DNA from: Verrucomicrobiia bacterium
GTDB taxonomy: Bacteria; Verrucomicrobiota; Verrucomicrobiia; JABWAM01
Reading direction: 5' to 3'
NCBI GenBank assembly: GCA_028687435.1
Contig: JAQUAF010000013.1
Span: 1 to 64,000, forward strand
DNA length: 64,000 bases
Shown: positions 52,077 to 60,897 of the stretch, piece by piece
How the letters are laid out: the number at the start of each line of letters is the position of its first letter
Position numbering within the stretch: position 1 is the first letter of the stretch
Program-made: the position numbers and the translations under genes
The notes under the pieces: generated by a model
What the model saw: only the letters and a program-made list of their open reading frames with translations
Told to the model about the DNA's origin: nothing
Databases searched by the model: none

Positions 52077-52523
52077 TCAGTTTTTTTTGCTGGAGGATTT
52101 GACCTTTTTGGGTTTGCTGTTGGCCTTTTTTGATTTGGAGGGACGGACGGTTTCCTCAAGGGAGGGGGGTTCCGGTGTTTCTTCCTCCTGCTCCAAATCT
52201 TCCGGCCTGACAATTTCCAATACGTAAATGTACCGTCCGCAGTGATCGCAGATATGGATGTCGTTGGAATCCTTCATTCGAAGGATGTCCCCGTACGGGA
52301 TGGTCAGGAAACAACCCTTGCAAATGCCGTTGACCACCTCCGCCAGGGGACGCTTGCCGGCGTCCCTCAACCTGCCGTAATGGCCCTGGATGGGAAGGGG
52401 GATTTTTTTGAGGATTTCTTCAGCTTGAGCACTCACTTCGGCGCGTTGCTGGCTGGACAAGCGCTTCTTGAGCTTGTCCTCCAATCCGCAAAGTTCAATT
52501 AAAAGCGAAGTGACTTGATTCAT
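52077..52523 (-). CDS. C4-type zinc-ribbon protein
   Basis: The protein has 148 residues. A helical, coiled-coil N-terminus (5-62) is followed by a C4 zinc ribbon with C68-x2-C71 (CKGCFLTIPYGDI) and C92-x2-C95 (ICDHCGRYIY). The Lys/Ser-rich C-terminal tail (after 120) is low complexity. The family is widespread, of uncertain role; some members have been linked to nucleic-acid or regulatory functions. It is directly upstream of dsbD and likely co-transcribed. Confidence 0.85.
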   Translation of the reverse strand: MNQVTSLLIELCGLEDKLKKRLSSQQRAEVSAQAEEILKKIPLPIQGHYGRLRDAGKRPLAEVVNGICKGCFLTIPYGDILRMKDSNDIHICDHCGRYIYVLEIVRPEDLEQEEETPEPPSLEETVRPSKSKKANSKPKKVKSSSKKN

Positions 52524-52766
52524 GGGGTATACCTTTCAGGCGATGTCTCCATCCCCGCAAAGTTTCAAAATTATGGCACGCGACAGAGGGGCAGGACAAA
52601 GCAGCTCATTTCATAAAAGGTCTGAGTTGTCCAAAAGGCAAGCGAAAAATCAGGATAAACGCATTTAAAAATGGGAATTTCAAAGTTTGCTGGAAATTTT
52701 CATCATTCCACTTCCCTTTCGTCATTCCCGCATTCGCGGGAATCCAGCCGCCTTTGCGCGTCTCCT
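52524..52766. other. Intergenic region with degenerate palindromic repeat
   Basis: This spacer contains a relative of the 127-bp repeat: AAACGCATTTAAAAATGGGA near 52650, then CATTCCCGCATTCGCGGGAA (52723-52742). No gene is supported. The first part (52524-52560) is presumably the 5' region of the zinc-ribbon gene. Confidence 0.6.
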
Positions 52767-53549
52767 TTATTGGGATGACGACGGTGTTAATGGCGCGTAG
52801 ATGACTTTGGAGACGGCCTTGTTCAGCCAGCTGCGAATGGATTCCGGGCAGGCTTCGTCGGTCACCACGACATGGATGTCTTTCCAATCCAGACAGTGGG
52901 CCAGCGCGGTTTTGGTGAATTTTGAACTGTCAAAAACCACAACAACCCGGTCGGCCGCCTGGGTCATGACCTTGGTGACGCGGGCTGTTCGCACATCGTG
53001 GGTGAAGGTTCCCTCGGAACTTGCGGCATCGGCGCCCACCACGGCCAGATGAACCCGGAACCCCTTGAGATTTTCCTCGGTCAGGGGACCGGTCAGGTCC
53101 GGAAAATTTTTGCGCACCACGCCGCCCAGCAGCACCACTTCCATGCGTTCGTTGGTGTGCAGAACAGACGCGACCAGAAGGGAAGAGGAAAGCACGGTCA
53201 GATCGCTCATGCTGCTCATGGCGCGGGCGACTTCCAGAGTGGTGGAACCGTTGTCCAGAATGATGCCGTTGCCGGGATGGATCATGCGAATCACCTCGCG
53301 CGCAATGGCCTGTTTTTTGGGCAGGTTTTGGTTTTCGCGTTGTTGAAAAAGGAAATTGATGGATCCGGTTCGGGAAAGCACCGCGCCGCCATGGGTCCGG
53401 CTGACCTGTCCTGTCTGGGAAAGGGTTTTCAGATCCCGCCGGATGGTCATGAGGCTTACGTCGAGGCGTTGGGCGAGGGTCTCGACTGAAAACTGGCCTT
53501 CACGGGAAAGCAGCTCAATGATTTTTTCATGCCGCTGGTTGATTTTCAT
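52767..53549 (-). CDS. DeoR-family transcription regulator
   Basis: The protein has 260 residues. The N-terminal HTH (about 5-57, RHEKIIELLSREGQFSVETL, then VSLMTIRRDLKTLSQTGQVSR and THGGA) and the C-terminal sugar-phosphate-binding domain (80-240: ILDNGSTTLEVA, VVLLGGVVRKN, VVGADAASSEGTF) match the GlpR/DeoR family. These sense phosphorylated sugars and usually repress sugar catabolic operons. It appears to be alone here; no sugar operon is adjacent. Confidence 0.93.
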   Translation of the reverse strand: MKINQRHEKIIELLSREGQFSVETLAQRLDVSLMTIRRDLKTLSQTGQVSRTHGGAVLSRTGSINFLFQQRENQNLPKKQAIAREVIRMIHPGNGIILDNGSTTLEVARAMSSMSDLTVLSSSLLVASVLHTNERMEVVLLGGVVRKNFPDLTGPLTEENLKGFRVHLAVVGADAASSEGTFTHDVRTARVTKVMTQAADRVVVVFDSSKFTKTALAHCLDWKDIHVVVTDEACPESIRSWLNKAVSKVIYAPLTPSSSQ

Positions 53550-53625
53550 GGAAATGAGCGATATTTTATCGCATTGTTCTCAAAGGCACAATTCCAAACA
53601 GGCCATATTGTGCGATTTTTGTTGG

Positions 53626-53646
53626 ATCGTGGTTTTGCAAGAGCCT
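53626..53646. repeat. Fragment of MITE end
   Basis: ATCGTGGTTTTGCAAGAGCC (53626-53645) matches the right end of the MITE at 20814-20842 (reverse-complement TIR) with one mismatch in 21 bases. No partner end is seen nearby, so it may be a solo end or relic. Confidence 0.6.
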
Positions 53647-53734
53647 CAGAAATTTTGTGACAAATTGAAAAAAACAGGTATATTCCTCTTATCATGCCGG
53701 TTTGGCGATCGGCTTGGTTAAAAAAGAAAAAAGA

Positions 53735-54103
53735 ATGTTTTGCATAAGTAATTGCCGGGCAATGACATTGGTGGAGACTCTGGTCGTCACAGGGTTGGTT
53801 TGCTCTTTGAGCTTGTTGGTCTTGGTCAGCGTCAATGGATCGCGAAAAACTGCCCAGTCGGTGCGCAAAATGAATGATGCGCGGCAAAAACAAATGAGCG
53901 GTTATCTGGAAGTGGCTGAAAATGAGGGGAAGGCGATGGAGATGGCATCGGATCCCATGGGAGACGGATCGCTATTGCCCAAGGGAGGGACGCAAGTCAC
54001 GGTTCAAGGAACGACGATTAATGTGATGATTCCCGGCAGTCCTTCTCCAGCAGGAATGGGGATGATGACCAATGCCAATTTCGGGACGCCGTTGACGGAT
54101 TAA
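53735..54103 (+). CDS. Small pseudopilin-like protein
   Basis: The protein has 122 residues from the ATG at 53735; a longer frame upstream adds only basic residues. The N-terminus CRAMTLVETLVVTGLVCSLS is a type IV/type II pilin leader: cleavage after A9, M10 as first mature residue, Glu at +5, then a hydrophobic helix. The remaining 95 residues are polar with Gly/Met/Pro-rich C-terminus and no H-x9-DG tail. It may be a minor pseudopilin of a type II secretion or type IV pilus machine not in this window. Precedes the tRNA by 27 bases. Confidence 0.75.
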   Translation: MFCISNCRAMTLVETLVVTGLVCSLSLLVLVSVNGSRKTAQSVRKMNDARQKQMSGYLEVAENEGKAMEMASDPMGDGSLLPKGGTQVTVQGTTINVMIPGSPSPAGMGMMTNANFGTPLTD

Positions 54104-54130
54104 GGAGCCTCGGAAGATTGAATGTCGCTT

Positions 54131-54206
54131 TGGTGGGTTGGCTGGGACTCGAACCCAGGACCAATGCCTTAAAAGGGCACTGCTCTACCGACTGAGCTAC
54201 CAACCC
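54131..54206 (-). tRNA. tRNA-Lys (anticodon UUU)
   Basis: The cloverleaf is complete on the minus strand: acceptor GGGTTGG paired with CCAACCC, D arm GCTC/GAGC, anticodon stem and loop with CTTTTAA (anticodon TTT), T arm CTGGG-TTCGAGT-CCCAG. The discriminator is A and the 3' CCA is encoded. Length is 76 with CCA. Confidence 0.96.
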
Positions 54207-54346
54207 CCAAAATAGGCTGTGCCTGCTGGCTCAGCACGGTCGAAACCATCCTTTGCCCAGCGAGCATCTTGCTCATAACCCAGTCTTTGCCATTGAGCAA
54301 GGATTTCCTCGACAAATTCTGAAAGAGGTTTATGTTTAGTTGCCAT
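54197..54346 (-). CDS. Short ORF running into tRNA-Lys, possibly a truncated gene
   Basis: From the ATG at 54344-54346 a 49-residue frame (MATKHKPLSEFVEEILAQWQ, then RLGYEQDARWAKDGFDRAEP) reads into the 5' end of tRNA-Lys and stops there. The amphipathic helix and charge pattern look coding, but the tail is tRNA sequence. It may be a small gene whose end was replaced, or a chance frame. Its start overlaps, on the opposite strand, the start of the gene at 54345. Confidence 0.3.
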   Translation of the reverse strand: MATKHKPLSEFVEEILAQWQRLGYEQDARWAKDGFDRAEPAGTAYFGGW

Positions 54347-54695
54347 GAAGTATTGGTTGACTTTTGGAGCGGGGTTTTTCTTTGGAGTGCCATTGGGCGC
54401 GTTCATTGCTTCATTCATTCTTTTTTCAGACACGGTGGATGCCTCAAAAACGACCGCCGCCAAAAGGGTTGTCAAAGCGCCTGCGGCTGCCAAAGTGGTG
54501 GCAACCGAACATCAGCGGACCGAACGGTTGAGGATTGCCCAGGAACTTGCAACATTGCCCATGTCCACACAGCCCCGCTTTGAAGATCGTCCGGCGGCCA
54601 TCCCCGCCGAAGTGGTCAGCTTGGATCAGGCGCGTGACACCACGGTGGTGGCCAATGCGCCAAATGATCGGACGCCAGTCCAGACCACACGGTAA
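54345..54695 (+). CDS. Small membrane-anchored protein
   Basis: The protein has 116 residues. An N-terminal membrane segment (MKYWLTFGAGFFFGVPLGAF...) is followed by an Ala/Lys-rich linker and a polar tail (about 60-116). No family is recognised. It lies 16 bases upstream of the acyltransferase start, in the same direction, so the two are probably co-transcribed. Confidence 0.6.
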   Translation: MKYWLTFGAGFFFGVPLGAFIASFILFSDTVDASKTTAAKRVVKAPAAAKVVATEHQRTERLRIAQELATLPMSTQPRFEDRPAAIPAEVVSLDQARDTTVVANAPNDRTPVQTTR

Positions 54696-54711
54696 ACAGA
54701 TCCATTTGATT

Positions 54712-55728
54712 GTGACTCCGGCTTTGGACCGTTCTGTTTGGAGACGAATTCGTCGGATGTTTGAAACCGTTGGCTGTGGAATTGGTTTTTGGCTTTTCCC
54801 CCGGTTGCCCTGCGGGTGTTTGCTCGCTTTGTCCCGCCTGGCGGGATGGTTTGGATGGATTTTTTTGGGAAGGGAAAGACGGATTATGCTGGCCAACATG
54901 GATGTGGTTTTTGGCAGTCGAATGGCATGGGAGGAAAAGAAAAATATTGTTCGCCGGTCCTTTCAGTCCGTTGCCAGGACATCCTTGGAAACCCTGGCCG
55001 CTTCGCGGCTTAAAGGGGCACATTTCGAGAATCACTTCGAGTTTGCGCCAGGTTCTTTGGAGCTTTTGAAGGAAATTATTGGGAGGAAAAAGGGATTGAT
55101 TGCCTTGACATTTCATTACGGCAATTGGGAATGGTTGAGTCTCGCGTGGGGCATGGCGGGGTATCCGGTGACTGCGGTTGCTCAGACCATTAAAAATCCG
55201 AAAGTGGAGGAGATGTTTTGCCGGGTCCGCCAGCAAATGGGAACAAGAATCATTCCGCGGCATCATGCCGGACGTCATTTGTTCAAGGCTCTCAAGCGCG
55301 GGGAATCCATTGGTTTGTTGGTGGACTTGAATTCCTCAGTTGAGGAGGGAGGGGGGTTTTTCGACTTCCTTGGATTGCCGGCGATGACCACCCGGTCAGT
55401 GGGATTTCTGGCTTTGCGAACAGGGGCTCCGGTGGTTTGTTCGGTTGCCCGTCCGCTCGCGAACGGGCGTTACCGGATTGAAATTGGTCCGGAGATCAAG
55501 GTGGATCCTCAGGCGCCGGTCGAGGAGGAGATGGATCGTGTGACCTGCCGGTGGCTGGAGCATTGCGAGCGTTTGGTCCGGGAGCAGCCCGAGTGTTGGA
55601 TGTGGATGTATAAACGCTGGAAGCTCCGTCCTGTTCCGGAACAGGGACGATACCCGTTTTATTCCTTTTACGATCCAAAGGCCTGCCGTGTTTTGAGAGG
55701 GAAACAACCCCATAATCTTTTGTCCTGA
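54712..55728 (+). CDS. LpxL/HtrB-type lipid A acyltransferase
   Basis: The protein has 338 residues from a GTG at 54712; an ATG at 54757 would give 323. Motifs of the LpxL/HtrB family are GRERRIMLANMDVVFG near the N-terminus, the catalytic H-x4-E box in TFHYGNWEWLSL, and GLLVDLNSS (usual site of GxxxDQ). The enzyme adds a secondary acyl chain to lipid A at the inner membrane. Presence of this gene with the heptosyltransferase supports an outer membrane with lipopolysaccharide. Followed four bases later by the open frame of the TPR gene. Confidence 0.88.
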   Translation: MTPALDRSVWRRIRRMFETVGCGIGFWLFPRLPCGCLLALSRLAGWFGWIFLGRERRIMLANMDVVFGSRMAWEEKKNIVRRSFQSVARTSLETLAASRLKGAHFENHFEFAPGSLELLKEIIGRKKGLIALTFHYGNWEWLSLAWGMAGYPVTAVAQTIKNPKVEEMFCRVRQQMGTRIIPRHHAGRHLFKALKRGESIGLLVDLNSSVEEGGGFFDFLGLPAMTTRSVGFLALRTGAPVVCSVARPLANGRYRIEIGPEIKVDPQAPVEEEMDRVTCRWLEHCERLVREQPECWMWMYKRWKLRPVPEQGRYPFYSFYDPKACRVLRGKQPHNLLS

Positions 55729-55767
55729 GGCTTGCGCCGCATCGTTTTTCCTGCTACGAAAGGGGGC

Positions 55768-58700
55768 ATGAGCAGATGTCACTTCATCTTTTTCGGGGTA
55801 TTTTTTGTTGTTGTTCAATGCCTTTGCGCCCAGGAAACCGCTGAGTCTTATGTGCTTCGCGCGGACGCGGCTTACCAGGAAGGGAATCTGAAGAAGGCCA
55901 TTGAGATTTACGAGATGATTGGAAAACGGTTTCCCACCTATGAGGGCGGGCTGAGTGTCAGATTCAATCTGGCGATCGCCTATTATCAGGCGGACCGGTA
56001 CCCGGATGCGATAAAGACGTTGAAGGAAATTGTGGCCAAGGTGACCAATGATCCTGGAATTCGCGAACAATCGTCCCTTTTGCTGGCGGGCGCCCTGGCC
56101 GGAGAGGCGGGGACAAAGGTCAAGCCGGAGGATGGACCGGAAACCAAGGCCAAGCTTTTCAAGGAGAGTCTTGATGCGTATGATGCACACCTGAAGAACT
56201 ATCCCAATACCAAGGCGATGGGCGATGTTCTTTATGGCAAGGCGTTTGTGCAATTCCAGGCGGAGGATTTTGCCGGCGCTGAGAATACCTTGACTGAGTT
56301 TCGCAGGCAGGCCGGCAATTCGTCGCTGGCGGCCGAGGCTGCCTACCTGGCCGCAAAAGTTCTTGCCTCCCAGGCGCGCAAACTGATGGACGATAAAAAG
56401 AATGCATCCGCCAAGGATGAAGCCAGCCAGCGTCTGGACAATGCGGAAAAGCTTTTTCTGGAGGTTTCCAAAAATGAGAAGTCAATGGCCATGGCGAATG
56501 ACGCCTACCGTTCCGCGGGTGAGATTTTTGCGCGTGTGGATCAGCATGAGCGCGCGCTGAAATACCTGCGCCTGGTGAAGCCCACCGGACAGTTGGTCGA
56601 CGCGCAGGAGAAGTTTGTCGAACAGCTGAGAAACGATTATCAGAGGGCGGTTGCCGGCAATAATCCGGCAAAGACCGAGGAACTCAAAAAACTTTCCGAG
56701 CGCGAAAAGAAACGGTTGAACGCCTTGAAGGAAAAGGTGTCCAGTTATCTTGGCGCCCAGGTTTACATGATGCAGTGTTATCTGAATCTGAAGCGCAATG
56801 ACGAGGTGCTCGCGCTCGGACGCCATTTCCTGCCGTTTTTCGACACCGACCAGAAGAAAGTGGCCCGGTTTTTCATGATGATGGCCATGATCAACAACAA
56901 GGATGTCGATGGCGCCATTGCCGATTTCGAGGATTACAAGAAGAATTTTCCAAAGGACAAGATGGTGGAGAGCGTCGGGCCCGCGCTGGCCCAGTATTTC
57001 AAGGATGCCAAAAAACCCCTCGATGCCGTCAAGTGGTCGGAGGATTATCTGGCCGTTTTTCCAAAGGGGCAATATGACGAGGCGATGATGTTCATGCGTT
57101 CCAGCGCCTATCTGGAGGCGGGTGAGATTGACAAGGCCAAGAAGGCCAACGATGAATTCCTCAGCAAGTATCCGAAATCCCCCATGGTGGGATTCGCCCT
57201 GTTTCAGAAAGGCTATGCCGCTTATCAAAAAGGCGATTATGCGGCGGCCATTTCCGATTTTCGCGAATATATCGCCAAGTTTGGCAACTCGGACAATGCC
57301 CCGACTGCGGGCATCTTGATTGTCAATAGTTTCAACGAGCTGAAAAAATATGACGATGTGATCAAGGAGGTCCCGGCGTTCAGGAAGAAGTTTCCTGGAA
57401 GCGATCTGGTTCCGCGCGCCCTTTTTCTCCAGGCCAAGGCTTATGAGGCCAGGCGCAACACCAAGGAAACCATCGGGGTTTACGACGAAATCGTGAAGAG
57501 CTATCCCCAGACCGAGGTGGCGCCCATCGCCCAGTACTACAAAATCATCCTGTTTTTCCAGCAACGAAAGACCGCGGACGCCATGACGGCCCTCGATGAT
57601 TTCATCAAGCTGTTTCCCAAGGACAAGATGTTGCCGGATATTTACCTGACCAAGGCGGATGAATTGAAAAATTCCGGGAAACTGGACGACGCAGTCAAGG
57701 CGTTTCAGGATATTGTGGCCAGGTTCAAGGACCATGAAAAGAGCGCCGAGGCGGTGGTGAGCATCGGCGCCATCGAAATGGGGAGGGCCCAGAGGATGGC
57801 CGCCAATCCGCAGAAATTGACTCCGGAAAAGCAGGCCGAATGGAAGGCCTTTGCCGGGAAGGCGCGGGCTGCCAATGAGGAGGTGCTCAAGAAATACGCC
57901 AGGTATCCGGCGGTGGACAAGGCGCTTTCCTCCCTCAGCAATTACTGGCAGGCAAACATCCACGCCACTTTTGGAACCAAGGAGGATGCGGTTGCTTATT
58001 TCAAAAAACTGGCGGCGGAGGCGGAGGCCCCCGACACCAAGATCAAGATATCATTTACTTTGGGCAGTTTGCTCAGCCTTTTGGGCGACAGGGAGACGGC
58101 TTTGAAAGCCCTGGGGGATGCCTATCAACAAGCCAAGGCTGCGGATGTTTCCCTGCCCAATTCCGGTTATGCGCAGTATCGGTCGGCATTGATCGATGCC
58201 AAAAAATTCGATGAAACCATTGAAATGTCGCAACGGCAGTTGGATGAAAAGCAAAAAGCCGGGGACAACAACGGCAAGGCGGAAGCCGTGCTGGGCCTGG
58301 CCCGCGGTTATTTTGAGAAGGGCGACTACGCCAAGGCGGGTGAATATCTCAGGCAAATCAGCTCGGAATACGCATGGAACAAGGAGGTTTCCATCGAGGG
58401 GCAGATCCTGAGCGCCTTTGCCGAGGAGAAAAAGAAAAAGTATGATGAGGCGATCAAGCTTTACAGTGTCATCATCAAGGCGGTGCCGTTGTCCCAGACC
58501 GAGGCGCGTCTCAAAATCTGGATGCGCACGGGGTATTCCTTCCATGCGCGGGCGGCGGCCAACCCCGCCGGCAGGTTGAGCGATGAAGCGGAGGCCCTGA
58601 CGTATTTCCTCAAGATCGGACTCACGTTCAAGGCGTTCCCGAAATACGCGGCGGAAGGGCTTTATCGCGCCGCTGAAATTTGCGAATGTGGCATTGTCAT

Positions 58701-58878
58701 CAAAGACCCCAAGGCCAAGACCCTGTGGGACCGCAACGACGCCATCGGCTTTTACCAGACGATCGTCAAGGACTATCCCGGAACCGAGTGGGCGGCAAAG
58801 GCGGCCGAACGCCTGAAGGTCCTCGGCCCGCCCACCGCCCCGACTCCCGGCGCCAAGCCGGCCCCGGCAAAAAAATAA
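55768..58878 (+). CDS. Large secreted TPR protein
   Basis: The protein has 1036 residues from the ATG at 55768, preceded by AAAGGGGGC, with a signal peptide (RCHFIFFGVFFVVVQCLCAQ). The whole mature protein is tetratricopeptide-like repeats: YVLRADAAYQEGNLKKAIEI, AISDFREYIAKFG, QKGYAAYQKGDYAAA and others with the usual A-x-Y and G-Y/F spacing. It resembles BamD/YbgF-type and outer-membrane lipoprotein assembly scaffolds in architecture but is much longer. A C-terminal Pro/Ala tail (TPGAKPAPAKK) closes it. Likely periplasmic; partners unknown. Confidence 0.87.
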   Translation: MSRCHFIFFGVFFVVVQCLCAQETAESYVLRADAAYQEGNLKKAIEIYEMIGKRFPTYEGGLSVRFNLAIAYYQADRYPDAIKTLKEIVAKVTNDPGIREQSSLLLAGALAGEAGTKVKPEDGPETKAKLFKESLDAYDAHLKNYPNTKAMGDVLYGKAFVQFQAEDFAGAENTLTEFRRQAGNSSLAAEAAYLAAKVLASQARKLMDDKKNASAKDEASQRLDNAEKLFLEVSKNEKSMAMANDAYRSAGEIFARVDQHERALKYLRLVKPTGQLVDAQEKFVEQLRNDYQRAVAGNNPAKTEELKKLSEREKKRLNALKEKVSSYLGAQVYMMQCYLNLKRNDEVLALGRHFLPFFDTDQKKVARFFMMMAMINNKDVDGAIADFEDYKKNFPKDKMVESVGPALAQYFKDAKKPLDAVKWSEDYLAVFPKGQYDEAMMFMRSSAYLEAGEIDKAKKANDEFLSKYPKSPMVGFALFQKGYAAYQKGDYAAAISDFREYIAKFGNSDNAPTAGILIVNSFNELKKYDDVIKEVPAFRKKFPGSDLVPRALFLQAKAYEARRNTKETIGVYDEIVKSYPQTEVAPIAQYYKIILFFQQRKTADAMTALDDFIKLFPKDKMLPDIYLTKADELKNSGKLDDAVKAFQDIVARFKDHEKSAEAVVSIGAIEMGRAQRMAANPQKLTPEKQAEWKAFAGKARAANEEVLKKYARYPAVDKALSSLSNYWQANIHATFGTKEDAVAYFKKLAAEAEAPDTKIKISFTLGSLLSLLGDRETALKALGDAYQQAKAADVSLPNSGYAQYRSALIDAKKFDETIEMSQRQLDEKQKAGDNNGKAEAVLGLARGYFEKGDYAKAGEYLRQISSEYAWNKEVSIEGQILSAFAEEKKKKYDEAIKLYSVIIKAVPLSQTEARLKIWMRTGYSFHARAAANPAGRLSDEAEALTYFLKIGLTFKAFPKYAAEGLYRAAEICECGIVIKDPKAKTLWDRNDAIGFYQTIVKDYPGTEWAAKAAERLKVLGPPTAPTPGAKPAPAKK

Positions 58879-58910
58879 GCCTTTGACCGCAGGCGGGAAC
58901 GGACGTGATT

Positions 58911-59717
58911 TTAGAAATCGACTGGCGAGAAATTTTCCCGCGCAATCCGGCCGGGGCCGGTGTCAAAGCCGCTGCTTTGTCTGGCGTATTCCATGGCCTT
59001 TTCTTCGGTGAGGCCTTCCACATGACCGTCAAGAAACCATGCGTTAGCCACCCCGCCGTGCCTGAGGTGAATGAGGGATACGAGTGTGAGCGTGTGGCCT
59101 TTGGGCAGGTTGAAGCCTCCGTCAAAATAGTGGATTTGATTGTTGGTGAAGTTTGGATCGGCGCTCAAGCTTGCCGTATCCGCAATCCAGATTTTTTGGG
59201 CGGGATCGCTTTCGTTCAGGATATTCCAGAATTGGAGCGTTGGGGACATGCTGCTGTTGTAAGTGCCTCTCATCCCATAACTCTTGAGATAGTTGTAGTT
59301 GTTTTTGCCGGGGGTGGCTGTGATGGGAAGGCTTGGGCAGCGCATGATGCCGGTGTATGACGAGTCTCTCATTTCGGTTCCGTTGCCTCCGGGGATGTAG
59401 CCTTCCGCCATCAGCAACCCCGGCCATGTGCTGCGGGGATAGGAATATCCATGGGCAGTCAGGCTGTAAGGGGGTATCCAGCCGTCATAATTGTTGGCGT
59501 AGCTCGTTAATGCCAGTCCCAATTGTCTGAGATTGCTCATGCATTTGATCTGTTGGGCGCGTCCTCTCGCCTGTTTGAGCGCCGGGGACAGCAATCCCAT
59601 GAGGACGGCCAAAAGCGTCACGACAACCAATAACTCGATGAGAGTGAATGCCCCTTTTTTATTCCTTCTCAAGCCATCAGATGGGGAAGGGGGGAATGGG
59701 GTCAATTTATATCTCAT
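58911..59717 (-). CDS. Type II secretion-like pseudopilin with C-terminal H-x9-DG tail
   Basis: The protein has 268 residues. The leader KKGAFTLIELLVVVTLLAVL has cleavage after A23 and Glu at +5. The lineage-typical segment ARGRAQQIKCMSNLRQLGLA (one of the signs of the PVC group) follows, then a beta-rich globular domain. Near the end is LRHGGVANAWFLDGHVEGL, the H-x9-DG motif of these proteins. They are numerous in Lentisphaerae and Verrucomicrobia and may display or export proteins. It is 18 bases downstream of the next secreted protein gene on the same strand. Confidence 0.9.
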   Translation of the reverse strand: MRYKLTPFPPSPSDGLRRNKKGAFTLIELLVVVTLLAVLMGLLSPALKQARGRAQQIKCMSNLRQLGLALTSYANNYDGWIPPYSLTAHGYSYPRSTWPGLLMAEGYIPGGNGTEMRDSSYTGIMRCPSLPITATPGKNNYNYLKSYGMRGTYNSSMSPTLQFWNILNESDPAQKIWIADTASLSADPNFTNNQIHYFDGGFNLPKGHTLTLVSLIHLRHGGVANAWFLDGHVEGLTEEKAMEYARQSSGFDTGPGRIARENFSPVDF

Positions 59718-59735
59718 GAGAGCGGGTTAGGATCC

Positions 59736-60767
59736 TTAATGAGGGTCGCTGTTTATGAGGTAAAACTTCACCGCGCCAATGTCAACGCCGCTGTTTTTCG
59801 ACGGTTTGTCATTCAACCCCAGTTCTATTTTTCGAATGGGAAAATCCAGCTTTTGATTTCCGTCTCCACCCCAGGATTTTCCCGTGACTTCCCCGACTTC
59901 GGGGCCTTTGATGAATGAGCTCAAATTAAAAAAGATCTCCCTGCTGGTGTTTTCGCGAATGATTCGTTTGCCGAGAAAATGCCGCTCGCCGCCATTGTCC
60001 ACCAGCACCGCGCCCAGGCAATGTTTTTGTCCGTCGCCTGTCACGGCCGCCGATATCCGCCCGGCGTTTGGAATGTTTACCTCGCGTCCGGTCATCCGGG
60101 GTTCCCTTCCGCCCGGATCATTTGCGTCTTTCCTGTCCGAATCATCCGGGGCCGGGACATCCAGGCGCGCGTTGAAATCAATCTGGCCGACGAGGGTCAG
60201 ATTTGTGTCCGGCCTGACCCCGAAAGTCACTTTTGGGTTCGAAAAAACGGTTGTCGTTTTAATGTCGCCGAGAAAGCCGGCTTTGCCCTCATGGGGGCTG
60301 GAAACTTCAACCCGCCCGATTTCCTTTCCGTCCATGCTGAAGCAGATTTCCTCGTCAAGGCAGGTCAAGGCAAGCCTGTGTTCCTCTCCCATCTTTATGG
60401 GCAATCCTCTGCCGTGGGCCAGCCGTTTTCCGGATTCCATGATATACCACTGTTGATCAATGGGGTAGATGATCAAGTCGATGTGTTTCTTCCCATCATG
60501 CCGCACGGTCAGTCCGGGATATGGACCCATTTTTTGGGTTTCAGAAACCTTGAAGGTTGTTTCAAACTTGTAGTTGGTCCAATTTTTGGAGCCCATGACC
60601 GCCATGCCGCCTCCCACATTCGTGAGGGTTCCGTCCGGGGCTGTTTTCCAGTCGCCGCTTATGATTTCCAATCCGTCGAATCCCTGTTTTTCCTCCGCCG
60701 GAAGGTTTGCGCACAGGATGCTCAAAACCAGACTAGCCAGCCAGAAAGTCATTTTAAAATTTTTCAC
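59736..60767 (-). CDS. Secreted LamG-like / DUF1080-like protein
   Basis: The protein has 343 residues with a signal peptide (MKNFKMTFWLASLVLSILCA). Residues about 35-190 look like a concanavalin-type beta sandwich (GDWKTAPDGTLTNVGGGMAV, WTNYKFETTFKV, GLTVRHDG, HEGKAGFLGD), the fold of DUF1080/3-keto-disaccharide hydrolases and LamG domains. The second half (about 200-343) is a separate beta-rich domain. Function is probably binding or cleavage of sugars. A degraded copy of the leader-like repeat lies upstream. Confidence 0.65.
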   Translation of the reverse strand: MKNFKMTFWLASLVLSILCANLPAEEKQGFDGLEIISGDWKTAPDGTLTNVGGGMAVMGSKNWTNYKFETTFKVSETQKMGPYPGLTVRHDGKKHIDLIIYPIDQQWYIMESGKRLAHGRGLPIKMGEEHRLALTCLDEEICFSMDGKEIGRVEVSSPHEGKAGFLGDIKTTTVFSNPKVTFGVRPDTNLTLVGQIDFNARLDVPAPDDSDRKDANDPGGREPRMTGREVNIPNAGRISAAVTGDGQKHCLGAVLVDNGGERHFLGKRIIRENTSREIFFNLSSFIKGPEVGEVTGKSWGGDGNQKLDFPIRKIELGLNDKPSKNSGVDIGAVKFYLINSDPH

Positions 60768-60805
60768 AAGTTTAATCCTTGGAGGATATCCTGTTCAATG
60801 GTTGG

Positions 60806-60896
60806 GAATTTCAATGTTGGCAGAAAAATGAATTGGAGATGTTTTTTTTGGAAAAATTAACAAAATTGGCGGAATTTTTATGCGAGACCATGCCAG
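60806..60896. repeat. Leader-like interspersed repeat, copy 3 (degenerate)
   Basis: It shares AATTTCAATGTTGGCAGAAA and AATGAATTGGAGATG with copies 1 and 2, then diverges (AACAAAATTGGCGGAATTTT, ATGCGAGACCATG). The inverted-repeat half with TTAATCCTGTC is missing. It lies upstream of the DUF1080-like gene, as copies 1 and 2 lie upstream of the two regulators, and ends at the stop codon of the preceding gene. Confidence 0.7.
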
Positions 60897-60897
60897 A

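Noticed and set aside
56482-57963. 493-residue frame opposite the TPR gene
   Set aside because: The sense frame has regular TPR spacing; the antisense frame has none and no start signal.
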